A stretch of 64,000 nucleotides of DNA from CATQHL01 sp965204655 (GCA_965204655.1 OZ241998.1:1798001-1862000), one strand, 5' to 3'. Shown: positions 34,234 through 43,578, numbered from the stretch's first letter. Numbers and translations are program-made. Notes: a model not told the origin generated them from the letters alone.

Positions 34234-35078
34234 AGGGCCGCCAAGGTGTTTGCTAATTCTTCGTGAACTCGTCCGTTGCTAGACAGAAAGTCGCACGCCG
34301 CTCCTGCGCCGCTCCGGCCTGCGACCGCTGCGGCCACCGCCGTGTTGGCGTCTCCCATATCGCTGGTGGTGATGCGCCCGCCCGCTTCTGGCACGATCAC
34401 TAGCATGGGCGCCGCGTCCCAGGGAGAAAGCCCAGGATCGATCATGGCATCCGCCCTTCCCGTAGCAAGGAGTACGTAGCCGTAGCCGTCGCCCCAGGTG
34501 CGGGTGACTCCCCGTCTCTGAGACAACCAGGCCCCGAGTTTCGGAGGCAGGTACTCAAGCCCGCTTGTGGTGATGCAGGCCGTCTCCAGGCGTTCGGTTG
34601 AGCTGACCCTTGCTGGCTGGACTTCCTTGCCTCTGCGGTGATGCGCCCCCAGACCTCGTCCTGCCCAGACTGCTTCGTCCAAGGCGGGCACGACCGCCAC
34701 ACCCAACTGCGGGCCGGTCGAGTCCATCATCGCCAGCAGAGTGGAAAACAAGGGGACGCCATGGACGAAAGAACTAGTGCCGTCGATGGGGTCGATCGTC
34801 CAAAGTCGTCCGCTCGTTCCGTGCTGGCGTCCGTGTTCCTCCCCCACGATGCCGTCCTCCGGAAAGAGTTTGCGCAATTCCGAGCGCATGAACTCTTCCA
34901 CCGCCAAGTCGGCTTCGGTAACGAGCGACCCGTCGGGTTTGGTCTGGGAACTCCGGAGTTCGCCCGAAAACCACCTGAGGCTGAGCCGCCCAGCCTCCAG
35001 AGCGAGGTCTACGGCCAATTCCAGCAGTTCCGGTGAGACACCTGTTGACTTAGAGGAGGCGTCGTTCAGATGGCTCAT
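34230..35078 (-). CDS. Inositol-monophosphatase-family phosphatase, probable histidinol-phosphatase
   Basis: A 282-aa Mg-dependent phosphatase. Metal-site motifs are GEEHG (about residues 80-84), IDPIDGTSSFVHG (about 96-108) and SPWDAAPMLVIVPEAGG (about 227-243). In actinobacteria this subfamily includes HisN, which removes phosphate from histidinol phosphate; inositol-1-phosphatase (SuhB-like) activity is the alternative. No histidine genes are near, so the choice is open. The ATG at 35076-35078 is the natural start. Confidence 0.85.
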   Translation of the reverse strand: MSHLNDASSKSTGVSPELLELAVDLALEAGRLSLRWFSGELRSSQTKPDGSLVTEADLAVEEFMRSELRKLFPEDGIVGEEHGRQHGTSGRLWTIDPIDGTSSFVHGVPLFSTLLAMMDSTGPQLGVAVVPALDEAVWAGRGLGAHHRRGKEVQPARVSSTERLETACITTSGLEYLPPKLGAWLSQRRGVTRTWGDGYGYVLLATGRADAMIDPGLSPWDAAPMLVIVPEAGGRITTSDMGDANTAVAAAVAGRSGAGAACDFLSSNGRVHEELANTLAAL

Positions 35079-35125
35079 GCTGGTCAGGTTAGGAGGGCGA
35101 GCCTGCCGTTTGTTAGGGTAAAAAA

Positions 35126-36607
35126 GTGAAGCGTAAGGAGAGAACGGCCTCCGGGCGCGCCGCCGGGGATCGGAGCAGAGGGAATCTGATCGCCGAGTTG
35201 AGCGAGGCCACAGCCGCCGACCGCGTTCGCGTCGATCCCCTTGAACTGGCTATCTACGGGCGAGACGCCTCTCTGTGCGTCGGCGACGAGCCTTCCATAG
35301 TGGTTTTTCCCACCACCACCTCCGAGGTGGCGGAGACGGTCAAAGTGTGCAATCGTTATCAAAGGCCTTTCGTGGCGCGCGGTTCCGGAACCGGGCTGGC
35401 GGGAAACGCAGTTCCACTCGGCGAACCGGTGGTGATCGTCACGACGATGATGAACCAAATTCTTTCCGTGGATGTTTCTGAACGCGTCGCTTGGGTACAG
35501 CCGGGAACGTTGAACCTTGACCTGACGCGCCACGCCTCCACCTGGGGGCTTCATTACGCTCCTGACCCGTCCAGCCAGCAGGTATGCACCATCGGCGGCA
35601 ACGTGGCGACCAATTCCGGCGGCCCTCACTGCTTGGCTTACGGTGTTACCGGCGCCCATGTCCTGGCGATGGAGGTCGTGTTGCCCGACGGCGAGATCAC
35701 TCAGTTGGGCGGGCTGGATCCCGAACCCGTCGGTTACGACCTGCGCGGCGTATTTGTGGGCAGCGAGGGGATGTTAGGGATTGCAACGGAGATCGCCGTG
35801 CGACTCATGCCAGACCCGCCTGAAGTCGCCACGATGCTGCTGGATTTTGAAGAGGTGTCGGCAGGTGCTGCGACCGTTTCGGCCATCATCGCCGGAGGTT
35901 TAGTTCCGGCGGCGATGGAAATGATGGACGCCAACGCAGTAAAGGTGGTGGAAGCCTATGTCAAGGCGGGCTATCCCACCGACGCCGCGGCTGTCCTGTT
36001 AGTTGAGGTGGAAGGGCTGTCCGGCGGGGTGGAGGCGGCTGTGGAGGATATTTCCCAGCATGGACGGGAAAACGGCGCCCGCCGTGTGCGTCTGGCCGCC
36101 GACGACGAGGAGCGGGCCTTGTTGTGGAAAGGCCGCAAGTCGGCCTTTGGGGCAGTGGCGCGATTAGCCCCCGACTACTACCTGCACGACACCGTGGTTC
36201 CGCGCACCCGCTTGGTGGAGGTTCTGGAAAAGGTGTACGAGATTGCTGCCCGCTACGACTTGATCGTCGTGAACGTGTTCCACGCGGGCGACGGAAACCT
36301 GCATCCGCTGCTGGCGTTCGACGGCCGCACCGACGGAGTGATGGAGAGCGTTCACGCTGCAGGTGAGGAGATCGTGCTTGCTTCGCTGGCAGCCGGCGGT
36401 GTGCTGAGCGGCGAGCACGGAATCGGACTGGAGAAACGCGACCTTATGCCCAACTTGTTTTCGCAAGCCGACTTGGCCGCGCAGGATCTCTTGCGGGTCT
36501 GCTTCGACCCGGACGGACTGGCTAACCCCCACAAGGTGCTTCCTGCCGCCTCAGGCTGCGGTGATCTTCGCTCGCAGATCGACGTGCCTGAGGGGGCTTG
36601 GGTGTGA
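35126..36607 (+). CDS. glcD: Glycolate oxidase FAD subunit
   Basis: A 493-aa FAD-linked oxidase (PCMH-type FAD domain, then the FAD-oxidase C domain). The first has VVFPTTTSEVAETVKVCNRY and ARGSGTGLAGNAVPLG (about residues 85-100), which hold the flavin. The second ends with VFHAGDGNLHPLLAFD (about 385-400) and GEHGIGLEKRDLMP, the glycolate/lactate-oxidase signature. It oxidises glycolate or D-lactate and passes electrons through GlcF to the membrane chain. First gene of glcDEF, with GTG/TGA overlaps between all three genes. Confidence 0.93.
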   Translation: MKRKERTASGRAAGDRSRGNLIAELSEATAADRVRVDPLELAIYGRDASLCVGDEPSIVVFPTTTSEVAETVKVCNRYQRPFVARGSGTGLAGNAVPLGEPVVIVTTMMNQILSVDVSERVAWVQPGTLNLDLTRHASTWGLHYAPDPSSQQVCTIGGNVATNSGGPHCLAYGVTGAHVLAMEVVLPDGEITQLGGLDPEPVGYDLRGVFVGSEGMLGIATEIAVRLMPDPPEVATMLLDFEEVSAGAATVSAIIAGGLVPAAMEMMDANAVKVVEAYVKAGYPTDAAAVLLVEVEGLSGGVEAAVEDISQHGRENGARRVRLAADDEERALLWKGRKSAFGAVARLAPDYYLHDTVVPRTRLVEVLEKVYEIAARYDLIVVNVFHAGDGNLHPLLAFDGRTDGVMESVHAAGEEIVLASLAAGGVLSGEHGIGLEKRDLMPNLFSQADLAAQDLLRVCFDPDGLANPHKVLPAASGCGDLRSQIDVPEGAWV

Positions 36608-37524
36608 GCGCCGCCGTTCCGAAGCCGTTCTGCGAGCCGCTCCATGCCCTGGCCGACGAAGTCGGGTCGTGCGATCCAGTGGTTCCTGTCGGTGGACGCA
36701 CCCAGTGGGACGTAGGCGGCTTGCCCGATCCGAGAGCGCGGGAGGTCACCGCTCCGAGCGGCATTCTGGAGTACGAACCAGCCGAGATGACGATTCGTTG
36801 TCTGGCTGGAACCACCTTGGCGGAACTTTCGGCGGTGCTGGCGTCCTCAGGTCAGATGGTGACGCTGGAATTGCCGCACGCCGAGGGCGCCACGGTGGGC
36901 GGTCTGCTCTCTGTCGGTCGAAGCGGCATCAAGCGTCTCGGTTACGGCCCGATCCGCGACCTCCTGTTGCAGGTCGTTTTTGTGAACGCTGACGGAGAGC
37001 TTGTCCGCAGCGGCGGCCCCACGGTCAAGAACGTGAGCGGTTTCGATCTTTGCCGGCTCATGGTCGGGTCGCTGGGTACTCTGGGCGTGATAGGGGAAGT
37101 CATCCTGCGCTGTTCCCCGAAACCCGTCGTAAGCCAGTGGTTCTCGGGCGAGGCCGACCCGTTCGAGTTGCTGGCACGTCTTTATAGACCTGTCAGCATC
37201 CTCTGGGACGGCTCTCAGGTATGGCTGTGCCTTGAAGGTCACCCCGCCGACGTGGAATCTCAAGCAGCGTTGGCTTCGCTGGAGCCATGCCCCTCTCCTC
37301 CGCTCCTGCCCTGCGGAGGACGGCTTTCGCTTCGCCCTTCGGAGTTGAAGACGCTGACGGGAGAGTTCGTGGCGGAAGTTGGAGTTGGCGTAGTGCACTC
37401 GTCTTCTCCGGCGCCTTCTGCAGCGCTGGAGGCCCGCAGTTTGGCGTTGTGCAAAGAAATCAAGCGGCGTTTCGATCCGCTCGGACGTCTCAATCCAGGC
37501 AGATCGGCTTGGAACAACCTGTGA
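36604..37524 (+). CDS. glcE: Glycolate oxidase FAD-binding subunit
   Basis: A 306-aa flavoprotein subunit of glycolate oxidase with a single FAD-binding PCMH domain: VPVGGRTQWDVGG, then LPHAEGATVGGLLSVGRSG near residues 93-111 and VKNVSGFDLCRLMVGSLGTL. It lacks the full C-terminal catalytic domain of GlcD, as expected for GlcE. The GTG at 36604 overlaps the stop of glcD (GTGA); a TTG two codons earlier is less likely. The C-terminus FDPLGRLNPGR is the typical ending of the family. Confidence 0.9.
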   Translation: MSAAVPKPFCEPLHALADEVGSCDPVVPVGGRTQWDVGGLPDPRAREVTAPSGILEYEPAEMTIRCLAGTTLAELSAVLASSGQMVTLELPHAEGATVGGLLSVGRSGIKRLGYGPIRDLLLQVVFVNADGELVRSGGPTVKNVSGFDLCRLMVGSLGTLGVIGEVILRCSPKPVVSQWFSGEADPFELLARLYRPVSILWDGSQVWLCLEGHPADVESQAALASLEPCPSPPLLPCGGRLSLRPSELKTLTGEFVAEVGVGVVHSSSPAPSAALEARSLALCKEIKRRFDPLGRLNPGRSAWNNL

Positions 37525-38762
37525 GCGTTGCTTTCTCGTCCGCTTCTTCTGCCCCGCCGGCGACCGGCTCTCACCGCCCGCTGGAGCTGAAACTCAACGA
37601 AGACGAACTAGCGACCTGCGTGGCTTGCGGCTTGTGTCTGCCTCACTGTCCTACCTACAGGGTCAGCGGCGCTGAAGGCAAGTCGCCTAGAGGCCGTATC
37701 GCCTTGATGCGCGAGGTTGTGAGAGGCGGTTTCATTACCGAGAAATTCGTCGACCACATGGACTCTTGCGTGCAATGCCGGGGGTGCGAGACTGCTTGCC
37801 CCGCTGGCGTTCCGTTCGGAAAGTTGATGGAGGAGACTCGGGCTGCGCTCGTTCAGAACACCCGGTACCAGCCCTTCTATCAGCGGTTGGGGTATCGCCT
37901 GCTGGGGCACCCTCTCTTGCTGCGAACCCTGAGCGTCTTGGCGGCGCTGGCGCAGAGGATGCGTCTGTTGCCGCGGCGTTTGAATTTACCGCGGCTGCCT
38001 TTGCGTCGTCCCGTGATCCCGCTTGACGCCGCCGCCGCCGGCGAGCCGGTGTGGTTGTTCACCGGATGCATAATGGACGCCTGGATGCGCTCTACCCACG
38101 TCTCTACTGCCCAAGTAGTAGCTATGGCGGGCGGCCGGGTTCAACTTCCCCCTCCCGGTGCGGGCTGTTGCGGGGCGCTTCATGTTCACGCTGGGCTCCG
38201 CAGTCAAGCGCAGAGGTTGGCTCGTCGTTGTATGGAGGCGATGCCTGGCAATGCCCCGATTTTGGTCAACTCGGCCGGTTGCGGCGCTGCGCTCAAGGCC
38301 TACGGCGACTTGCTCTTGACACAGGAGGCGGAGGACTTCAGCGGGCGGGTGCTGGACGTGCACCAGTGGTTAGCGCCCCGGATGGGCAGTCTGGCGGCTT
38401 CGTATGCGTCTGCTCCGAGCGCACGCTTACCTGTCGCCGTGCAAGACCCTTGTCACCTGCGGCACGTCCAAAGAACGCACATGGCGGTTCGGAATGTCCT
38501 AGAACCGTTTGCGGAGATAGTGGAATTGGACGATGAGGGCCTTTGTTGCGGCGCAGGCGGCGCCTACAGCCAACTTCGGCCAGCCGACGCCGCGGCCATT
38601 CGAGATCGCAAACTCGCAGCCATTTCCCGCAGCGGGGCGAAAGTGGTGGTTTCAGCCAATCCGGGTTGCGCCATTCACTTGGCCTCGGCAGGCGTGGAGG
38701 TGCTTCACCCGTTGGACTTGGTAGCCGGACGGCTGTACTCTCGGCGGGAGACGTCCCTTTGA
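37521..38762 (+). CDS. glcF: Glycolate oxidase iron-sulfur subunit
   Basis: A 413-aa Fe-S protein that takes electrons from GlcD/GlcE. Two 4Fe-4S ferredoxin motifs, CVACGLCLPHCPTY (about residues 34-47) and CVQCRGCETACPAG (about 84-97), are followed by two CCG domains with CCGALHVHAG and CCGAGGAYS, both CCG pairs intact. The GTG at 37521 overlaps the glcE stop. The open frame extends far upstream only because glcE in another frame happens to lack stops there, so the GTG is the right start. Confidence 0.93.
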   Translation: MSVAFSSASSAPPATGSHRPLELKLNEDELATCVACGLCLPHCPTYRVSGAEGKSPRGRIALMREVVRGGFITEKFVDHMDSCVQCRGCETACPAGVPFGKLMEETRAALVQNTRYQPFYQRLGYRLLGHPLLLRTLSVLAALAQRMRLLPRRLNLPRLPLRRPVIPLDAAAAGEPVWLFTGCIMDAWMRSTHVSTAQVVAMAGGRVQLPPPGAGCCGALHVHAGLRSQAQRLARRCMEAMPGNAPILVNSAGCGAALKAYGDLLLTQEAEDFSGRVLDVHQWLAPRMGSLAASYASAPSARLPVAVQDPCHLRHVQRTHMAVRNVLEPFAEIVELDDEGLCCGAGGAYSQLRPADAAAIRDRKLAAISRSGAKVVVSANPGCAIHLASAGVEVLHPLDLVAGRLYSRRETSL

Positions 38763-38770
38763 TTACCTAC

Positions 38771-38804
38771 GCGGTAACCCCTTCGCTGCGGTAACCCCTT
38801 CGCT
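38771..38804. repeat. Perfect tandem 17-bp duplication
   Basis: GCGGTAACCCCTTCGCT occurs twice back to back (38771-38787 and 38788-38804) in the gap between glcF and tRNA-Arg. No coding role; probably a slippage product. Confidence 0.85.
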
Positions 38805-38823
38805 CTGGCGTTTGGCGTGTTGG

Positions 38824-38898
38824 CGCGCTCGGAGGGACTCGAACCCCCAACCTTCTGATCCGTAGTCAGATGCTCTATCCAAATTGAGCTACGAGCGC
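38824..38898 (-). tRNA. tRNA-Arg(ACG)
   Basis: A 75-nt tRNA on the minus strand. Acceptor GCGCTCG pairs with CGAGCGC, anticodon stem TCTGA/TCAGA with loop CTACGGA (anticodon ACG), T-arm GGGTTCGAGTCCC. CCA is encoded (38821-38823). The first anticodon base A is the substrate of TadA (gene at 25196), giving inosine to read CGU/CGC/CGA. Confidence 0.95.
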
Positions 38899-38982
38899 AC
38901 GATCTCAAGGTCGTGCTGTAAGTATGCCGTCCTTTGACAATTTCGCGCCTTTCTTCGGCAAGGTGTCAGGCAAACTTCGGCG

Positions 38983-39067
38983 CGGAGGGAGGGGGATTCG
39001 AACCCCCGGGGCCATGAAACCCAACGGTTTTCAAGACCGTCGCAATCGTCCGCTCTGCCATCCCTCC
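38983..39067 (-). tRNA. tRNA-Ser(TGA)
   Basis: Class II tRNA of 85 nt on the minus strand. Acceptor GGAGGGA pairs with TCCCTCC, anticodon stem ACGGT/ACCGT with loop CTTGAAA (anticodon TGA, reads UCA and others), long variable arm, T-arm GGGTTCGAATCCC. It begins at the very next base after the pheA stop codon, so it is likely cut out of a pheA-containing transcript. Confidence 0.94.
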
Positions 39068-40042
39068 TCAGTCAAGGCTAGCGGGACGGCAATACCTGCG
39101 AATTTCTTTGAGCCAGTGCCTCTCTCGCCGCCAAGCTTCTCCGACCTCTTCCCGCTGACGCCTGGCGTCGCCGCCGGCGGACGGGTAGGAGCCTAGGAAC
39201 TTCAGATCGGCGTGCTTGGTTTTGATGTTGAGCAGGCAGTCGCCCACTAACTCGTCGCTGATGTGACCTTCGAAGTCAATGATGAAGCAGTAGTTGCCGA
39301 GGGATTTCTTAGTGGGTCGAGATTCCAACTTGGTCAAGTTAATAGAACGCGCCGCGAACTCTTGCAGAATGCTTAGCAGCGATCCAGGTCGGTCTTGGCG
39401 CTGGAAAATGACGATTGATGATTTGTCGCGGCCGGTTGCCGGCGGAATCCCTCTTTCTTGCTTGGCCACCGTCACGAAACGGGTCTGGTTACCCTCCTGC
39501 TCTCCGATGTCTGAGCGCAGGATTTCCAACCCGTACACCTCAGCTGCCCGAGCAGAACCGATCGCCGCCGTCTGCTCATCGCCGCCGCTGGCCACCGCGG
39601 CGGCGGCCGCCGCAGTCGACTCGGCCACTCCGCGTCCGGCGCCGGGCATGGATTCATGCAGAAAGCGGAAGCACTGCCCTAGAGCGTTTGGGAAAGACCA
39701 CACCATATTTATTTTCGGCAGTTTGGTTCCTGGCAACCCCAAGAGATGCAAATGAACCTGCATGATCATCTCGCGTTGTATGAACAGTTCGTACTCAAAA
39801 GCCAGAGCGTCGAGGGTTGCGTTTACCGTACCTTCGATGGAGTTTTCCAGCGCCGTAAACCCCAGATCCACCTCTCCGATGGAGACGGCGTCGAGAATGT
39901 GTCTTATGGAAGGTTTTTGGACGTGTTCAGCGTCGGCTAGGGAGACCTCCCCACAGAGCGCCTCTTCGCTGAACGTTCCGGCAGGCCCCAAATAAGCTAC
40001 CTTGCGTTCCTCGCGACCTCCTAGAGGGGTCTGCTCGACCAT
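39068..40042 (-). CDS. pheA: Prephenate dehydratase
   Basis: A 324-aa enzyme of phenylalanine synthesis that converts prephenate to phenylpyruvate. The catalytic domain opens with VAYLGPAGTFSEEAL (about residues 14-28) and ends near NQTRFVTVAKQE, which has the conserved Thr-Arg-Phe. A C-terminal ACT domain (GSLLSILQEFAARSINLTKL, then ESRPTKKSLGNY with the ESRP motif) binds phenylalanine for feedback control. No chorismate mutase domain is present, as usual for actinobacteria. ATG at 40040-40042 is preferred over a TTG three codons upstream. Confidence 0.92.
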   Translation of the reverse strand: MVEQTPLGGREERKVAYLGPAGTFSEEALCGEVSLADAEHVQKPSIRHILDAVSIGEVDLGFTALENSIEGTVNATLDALAFEYELFIQREMIMQVHLHLLGLPGTKLPKINMVWSFPNALGQCFRFLHESMPGAGRGVAESTAAAAAAVASGGDEQTAAIGSARAAEVYGLEILRSDIGEQEGNQTRFVTVAKQERGIPPATGRDKSSIVIFQRQDRPGSLLSILQEFAARSINLTKLESRPTKKSLGNYCFIIDFEGHISDELVGDCLLNIKTKHADLKFLGSYPSAGGDARRQREEVGEAWRRERHWLKEIRRYCRPASLD

Positions 40043-40093
40043 AGATCTCAAGGATACAGAATGGGCTAAGGCTCATTTAAGGAAGGATCTTGA

Positions 40094-40855
40094 ATGAACG
40101 AACCGCCCGACGGTTCCGCACATAGGCGCTCTCAGCCGCCTGAGAGTCGTTTTTACTTTCGCCAACTCCTGTCCGGACGGGACTTCGGCTCGTCCGACGA
40201 CCGATTAGCCCTGCAGATGCAGAATTTCGTCTATTTGTTGGGAGATCGTGACACCACCGACGCCTTGGTGATAGATCCTGCCTACGACCCTCGTTCCATC
40301 GTTGATGCCGCAGCCGCCGACGGGATGAGGATCAGCGGAGTTCTTGTGACTCACCACCATCCTGACCACGTCGGCGGAGACCTGTTTGGCCACCCGATTT
40401 CTGGTCTCGCTGAACTGCTCGAAATCGTTTCGGTGCCTGTACACGTGCAATCTGCGGAGGCGGTTTTCGTGAGCGCTCTCACCGGTGTCGACCGCGGCAG
40501 TTTCATTTGTCACTCCAGCGGAGATGTGGTGAGCGTAGGAGGATTCTCCGTTGAACTGATTCACACGCCGGGTCACACGCCAGGCAGTCAGTGTTTTCTA
40601 GTGGAGAACCGCTTATTGGCGGGAGACACTCTGTTTCTTGAGGGCTGCGGCCGTACTGACTTTCCGGGCGGCGACGCAGAGGAGATGTATGCGAGCTTGA
40701 CGCAGCGGTTGGCGAAGGTGCCTGATGGCGCATTGCTCTTCCCCGGGCATGACTACTCTTCCCGACCTTATGCTTCCATGGAGGAGGTACGTAATTCCAA
40801 CAGCGTGTTCGTTCCGCGCTCTTCGCGGGAATGGCTAGCTATGTTCGGGCGTTGA
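40094..40855 (+). CDS. Metallo-beta-lactamase-fold hydrolase (glyoxalase II / persulfide dioxygenase-like)
   Basis: A 253-aa metal-dependent hydrolase. The metal motif THHHPDHVGG (about residues 93-102), IHTPGHTPGSQ (about 155-165), GDTLFLEGCGRTDFPGG (about 176-192) and GHDYS (about 216-220) are the full ligand set. The sequence GCGRTDFPGGD is shared with glyoxalase-II-like and persulfide-dioxygenase-like enzymes acting on thiol adducts. ATG at 40094 follows GGAAGGA. Substrate unproven; a thiol such as ergothioneine or mycothiol adduct is possible. Confidence 0.85.
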   Translation: MNEPPDGSAHRRSQPPESRFYFRQLLSGRDFGSSDDRLALQMQNFVYLLGDRDTTDALVIDPAYDPRSIVDAAAADGMRISGVLVTHHHPDHVGGDLFGHPISGLAELLEIVSVPVHVQSAEAVFVSALTGVDRGSFICHSSGDVVSVGGFSVELIHTPGHTPGSQCFLVENRLLAGDTLFLEGCGRTDFPGGDAEEMYASLTQRLAKVPDGALLFPGHDYSSRPYASMEEVRNSNSVFVPRSSREWLAMFGR

Positions 40856-41034
40856 GTCCGTGTTCTGAAGAGCGAAGGTGATTGCGCCTTCCTAGGCTTC
40901 GCAGTTCAGGGAGATTTCCACAAGCGTGAGGCAGCAAAGTCGTAGAATGTCATGCGGGTAATTGTCGCGGCGCAACCGAGAACGCAACCTAAAGGCGGCT
41001 TTTTGCGCCCGGTGAAAAACAGGAGGAGAGTCAG

Positions 41035-42105
41035 TTGACAGATCAGGGATTTGTCCGAAGGAGAATGAGCAGCGTCGCGCGGTGCTGCTTGGTACTGCTA
41101 GCGGCGGTTGTCCTGTTAGCGGCTAGCTGTTCCTCAAGTCAGGAAAGCCCCACCCTTACTTCATCACCGCCTGGTGAAAGCCCTCTCCCTGCCCCACCGC
41201 AGGCTGTGGCTTCTCCGGCGACTGCTGCTGCCGTAGATGACGTCGCGACCTCGGGTGAAGATGACGCAATACCGATAACCGACATCGATGATCTGCCTCC
41301 TCCTATCGATCTTCCCGACCTTCCCGTTGCGCCGACCACGAGCACTACGGGGGTCCCAGAGTTCATAGATCCAGACAGCACGAAACTGGATCCTGGTGAA
41401 GCGCCTGTGTCGGATTCTTTTCCTCGGATTCAGGAGTTGGCTGCTCCTGCTTGGCAGTCGCAGCGGATTTTGGTGGCGCGGGCGGATTGGCGGGAGATTG
41501 TTCCTGTGTATGACGCTCCGAACGGGTCTGCGATTTCCTTTAAGGACGGACCGTTCTGGAGTTATACCTATAGGGGGAATCCGATAGTGGTGCGGGTGAT
41601 GCAGGGCAGCGAGGGGGACGAGTGGGTGGAGGCTGAGTTGCCTATGCGTCCTTGGGATAATTTCAGCCGCCCGAACGGGGTTCGCGGCTGGCTGCGGACG
41701 GAGAACTTTGAGTGGCGCACGGTGGATCATCACATCCAGATCGATCTTGCTGATGAGAACGGGAATCCGAGGGTGGACTTCTGGGACGGCGATACCTGGA
41801 TCACGGGCACGTATGCCATCATCGGCAAAGCGTCCACCCACACACCGGTGATGGATTCATTCGTCGTGGAGAAGTTTCCGGGTGATAACCCCGTGCTTGG
41901 GAACCATGTCGTGATGCTTTCGGGTTTCAGCACTACGCATGAGTTATTCAACGGGGGACTCCCCAGAATTGCCCTGCATGGAACGCATATTCCCGAACGG
42001 GTGGGAGAGCGCCTTTCAAATGGGTGTATACGTATACCCAACCAGTGGATAGATCTGATCAACCAGCAGGCTCCTCTGGGGACGAGCGTCCGCATCATCG
42101 CCTAG
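41035..42105 (+). CDS. L,D-transpeptidase (YkuD-type) lipoprotein, copy 1
   Basis: A 356-aa exported lipoprotein (signal peptide, lipobox LAASC then SSS). The linker of about 100 residues is rich in Pro, Ser, Thr and Asp. The catalytic YkuD domain is at the end: a central segment of about 145 residues (about 136-280) shared almost exactly with copy 2, then HGTHIPERVGERLSNGCIRI with the catalytic His and Cys331. It should form 3-3 cross-links in peptidoglycan outside the membrane. TTG start at 41035 follows AGGAGGAGAG. First of three tandem paralogs. Confidence 0.88.
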   Translation: MTDQGFVRRRMSSVARCCLVLLAAVVLLAASCSSSQESPTLTSSPPGESPLPAPPQAVASPATAAAVDDVATSGEDDAIPITDIDDLPPPIDLPDLPVAPTTSTTGVPEFIDPDSTKLDPGEAPVSDSFPRIQELAAPAWQSQRILVARADWREIVPVYDAPNGSAISFKDGPFWSYTYRGNPIVVRVMQGSEGDEWVEAELPMRPWDNFSRPNGVRGWLRTENFEWRTVDHHIQIDLADENGNPRVDFWDGDTWITGTYAIIGKASTHTPVMDSFVVEKFPGDNPVLGNHVVMLSGFSTTHELFNGGLPRIALHGTHIPERVGERLSNGCIRIPNQWIDLINQQAPLGTSVRIIA

Positions 42106-43154
42106 TTTTATTGCCCGCTCCGGCTCTTCCCTGGGGTGTTCCCGGGGAGTGGATTTCCCGAGAGAGTCCCAAGGAATTGGCTATTGAAATGTGCTTGAGT
42201 GCCCAGTAGGGTGAGGGTTACCGACTTTGGCTGCTGGGCGGATCATGCGGCAGGGAAAGAGTTCTCGCTTGTCCATCTATTGATGTGGAGGCGAGCAAGC
42301 GACAGACTGAGGAGATATGAACTTGCGATCTTTCCCGTGTTCTAAGGCGCGGAGCTTTGTGCTGCGCTCGCTAGTGCTGTTTGGGGCAATTGCGTTGTTG
42401 GCCGTGAGTTGTTCAGGTGTCGGCGGCCCCACTCTTAGCTCCACCCGCCCGCCGACTTTGTCTCAACTCGCCGTGCAACCTCGGCCAGCGCCGAAAGCGC
42501 CTGAACTCTCGACTCCTTCGACGACCGAGCCACCACCTTCGGAAGTGAACGTAATTCCGGTTTCAAGTACGCCCTCGACTACTACTTCGGTGGCCGCGCC
42601 CCCTCCAGCGCCGCCTAGCCCGCCCGTCACTTCGACGACAGCCGCTGCGGTGCCTACTACCACTTCAACCACCGCTGCGGTGTCTCCGTCGCGGTCGCCC
42701 TTGCCGTCTATTCAACCGAAGCCTGCTCCTGCTTGGCAGTCGCAGCGGATTTTGGTGGCGAGGGCGGATTGGCGGGAGGTCGTTCCTGTGTATGACGCTC
42801 CGAACGGGTCTGCGATTTCTTTTAAGGACGGACCGTTGTGGAGTTATACCTATAGGGAGAATCCGTTGGTGGTGCGGGTGATGCAGGGCAGCGAGGGGGA
42901 CGAGTGGGTGGAGGCTGAGTTGCCTATGCGTCCTTGGGATAATTTCAGCCGCCCGAACGGGGTTCGCGGCTGGCTGCGGACGGAGAACTTTGAGTGGCGC
43001 ACGGTGGATCATCACATCCAGATCGATCTTGCTGATGAGAACGGGAATCCGAGGGTGGACTTCTGGGACGGCGATACCTGGATCACGGGCACGTATGCCA
43101 TCATCGGCAAAGCGTCCACCCACACACCGGTGATGGACTCATTCGTCGTGGAGA
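41441..43154 (+). repeat. Near-identical ~430-bp direct repeat shared by L,D-transpeptidase copies 1 and 2
   Basis: 41441-41872 and 42723-43154 align without gaps at an offset of 1282 bp. I count about nine mismatches, all but one in the first 150 bp; the next 265 bp or so (41588-41856) are identical. The flanking signal and linker regions differ much more, so the blocks were probably made alike by gene conversion or a recent partial duplication. Confidence 0.85.
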
Positions 43155-43387
43155 AAATCCCTGGTTACAGTCCTGGAGTAGGCACCCGCATTCTGATGCT
43201 CTCAGGTTTCAGCACTCGCTACGAGTCCTTTGGCGGAGGGCTCCCCAGAATCGCCTTGCACGGAACCCACATTCCCAACAGAGTGGGCGAACACCTTTCA
43301 AACGGATGCATCCGTATTCCCAATGGCGTTGTGGAGTTGATTAGCGATCAAGCTCCTCTGGGGACGAGAGTCAACATCATCGCCTGA
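42317..43387 (+). CDS. L,D-transpeptidase (YkuD-type) lipoprotein, copy 2
   Basis: A 356-aa exported lipoprotein with lipobox LAVSC and a long Pro/Thr/Ser linker (TTEPPPSEVN, TTTSTTAAVS), i.e. a flexible stalk. The catalytic domain keeps HGTHIPNRVGEHLSNGCIRI with Cys331 at the same number as copy 1. The central 430-bp block is nearly identical to copy 1, while the linker and C-terminal 70 residues have diverged. ATG 42317 is preceded by GAGGAG. Expected to cross-link peptidoglycan, as copy 1. Confidence 0.88.
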   Translation: MNLRSFPCSKARSFVLRSLVLFGAIALLAVSCSGVGGPTLSSTRPPTLSQLAVQPRPAPKAPELSTPSTTEPPPSEVNVIPVSSTPSTTTSVAAPPPAPPSPPVTSTTAAAVPTTTSTTAAVSPSRSPLPSIQPKPAPAWQSQRILVARADWREVVPVYDAPNGSAISFKDGPLWSYTYRENPLVVRVMQGSEGDEWVEAELPMRPWDNFSRPNGVRGWLRTENFEWRTVDHHIQIDLADENGNPRVDFWDGDTWITGTYAIIGKASTHTPVMDSFVVEKIPGYSPGVGTRILMLSGFSTRYESFGGGLPRIALHGTHIPNRVGEHLSNGCIRIPNGVVELISDQAPLGTRVNIIA

Positions 43388-43578
43388 ACTTCACATTTTC
43401 GGCCGCACGCGCGGTCAGGCCGGAGCTAAAGAAAATGCGGTCGGGGATCTGCGGTCGGAACTGATTGCCGTAGACACACCCCTGTGCTGATGTAATGTCT
43501 CGTTAGAACTTGACGCGTCGGCAATAGCCCGAAGTCGGCGAATTCGTCGACCTTTACCTGTAACGGAGGTTCAGGGAA

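Noticed and set aside
37287..37520. Longer start for glcF reaching back into glcE
   Set aside because: The extension is glcE sequence read in another frame; the GTG at 37521 overlaps the glcE stop and gives the family's normal length.
38771..38804. CRISPR-like array
   Set aside because: The two 17-bp units are adjacent without spacers and without further copies; a simple tandem duplication explains them.
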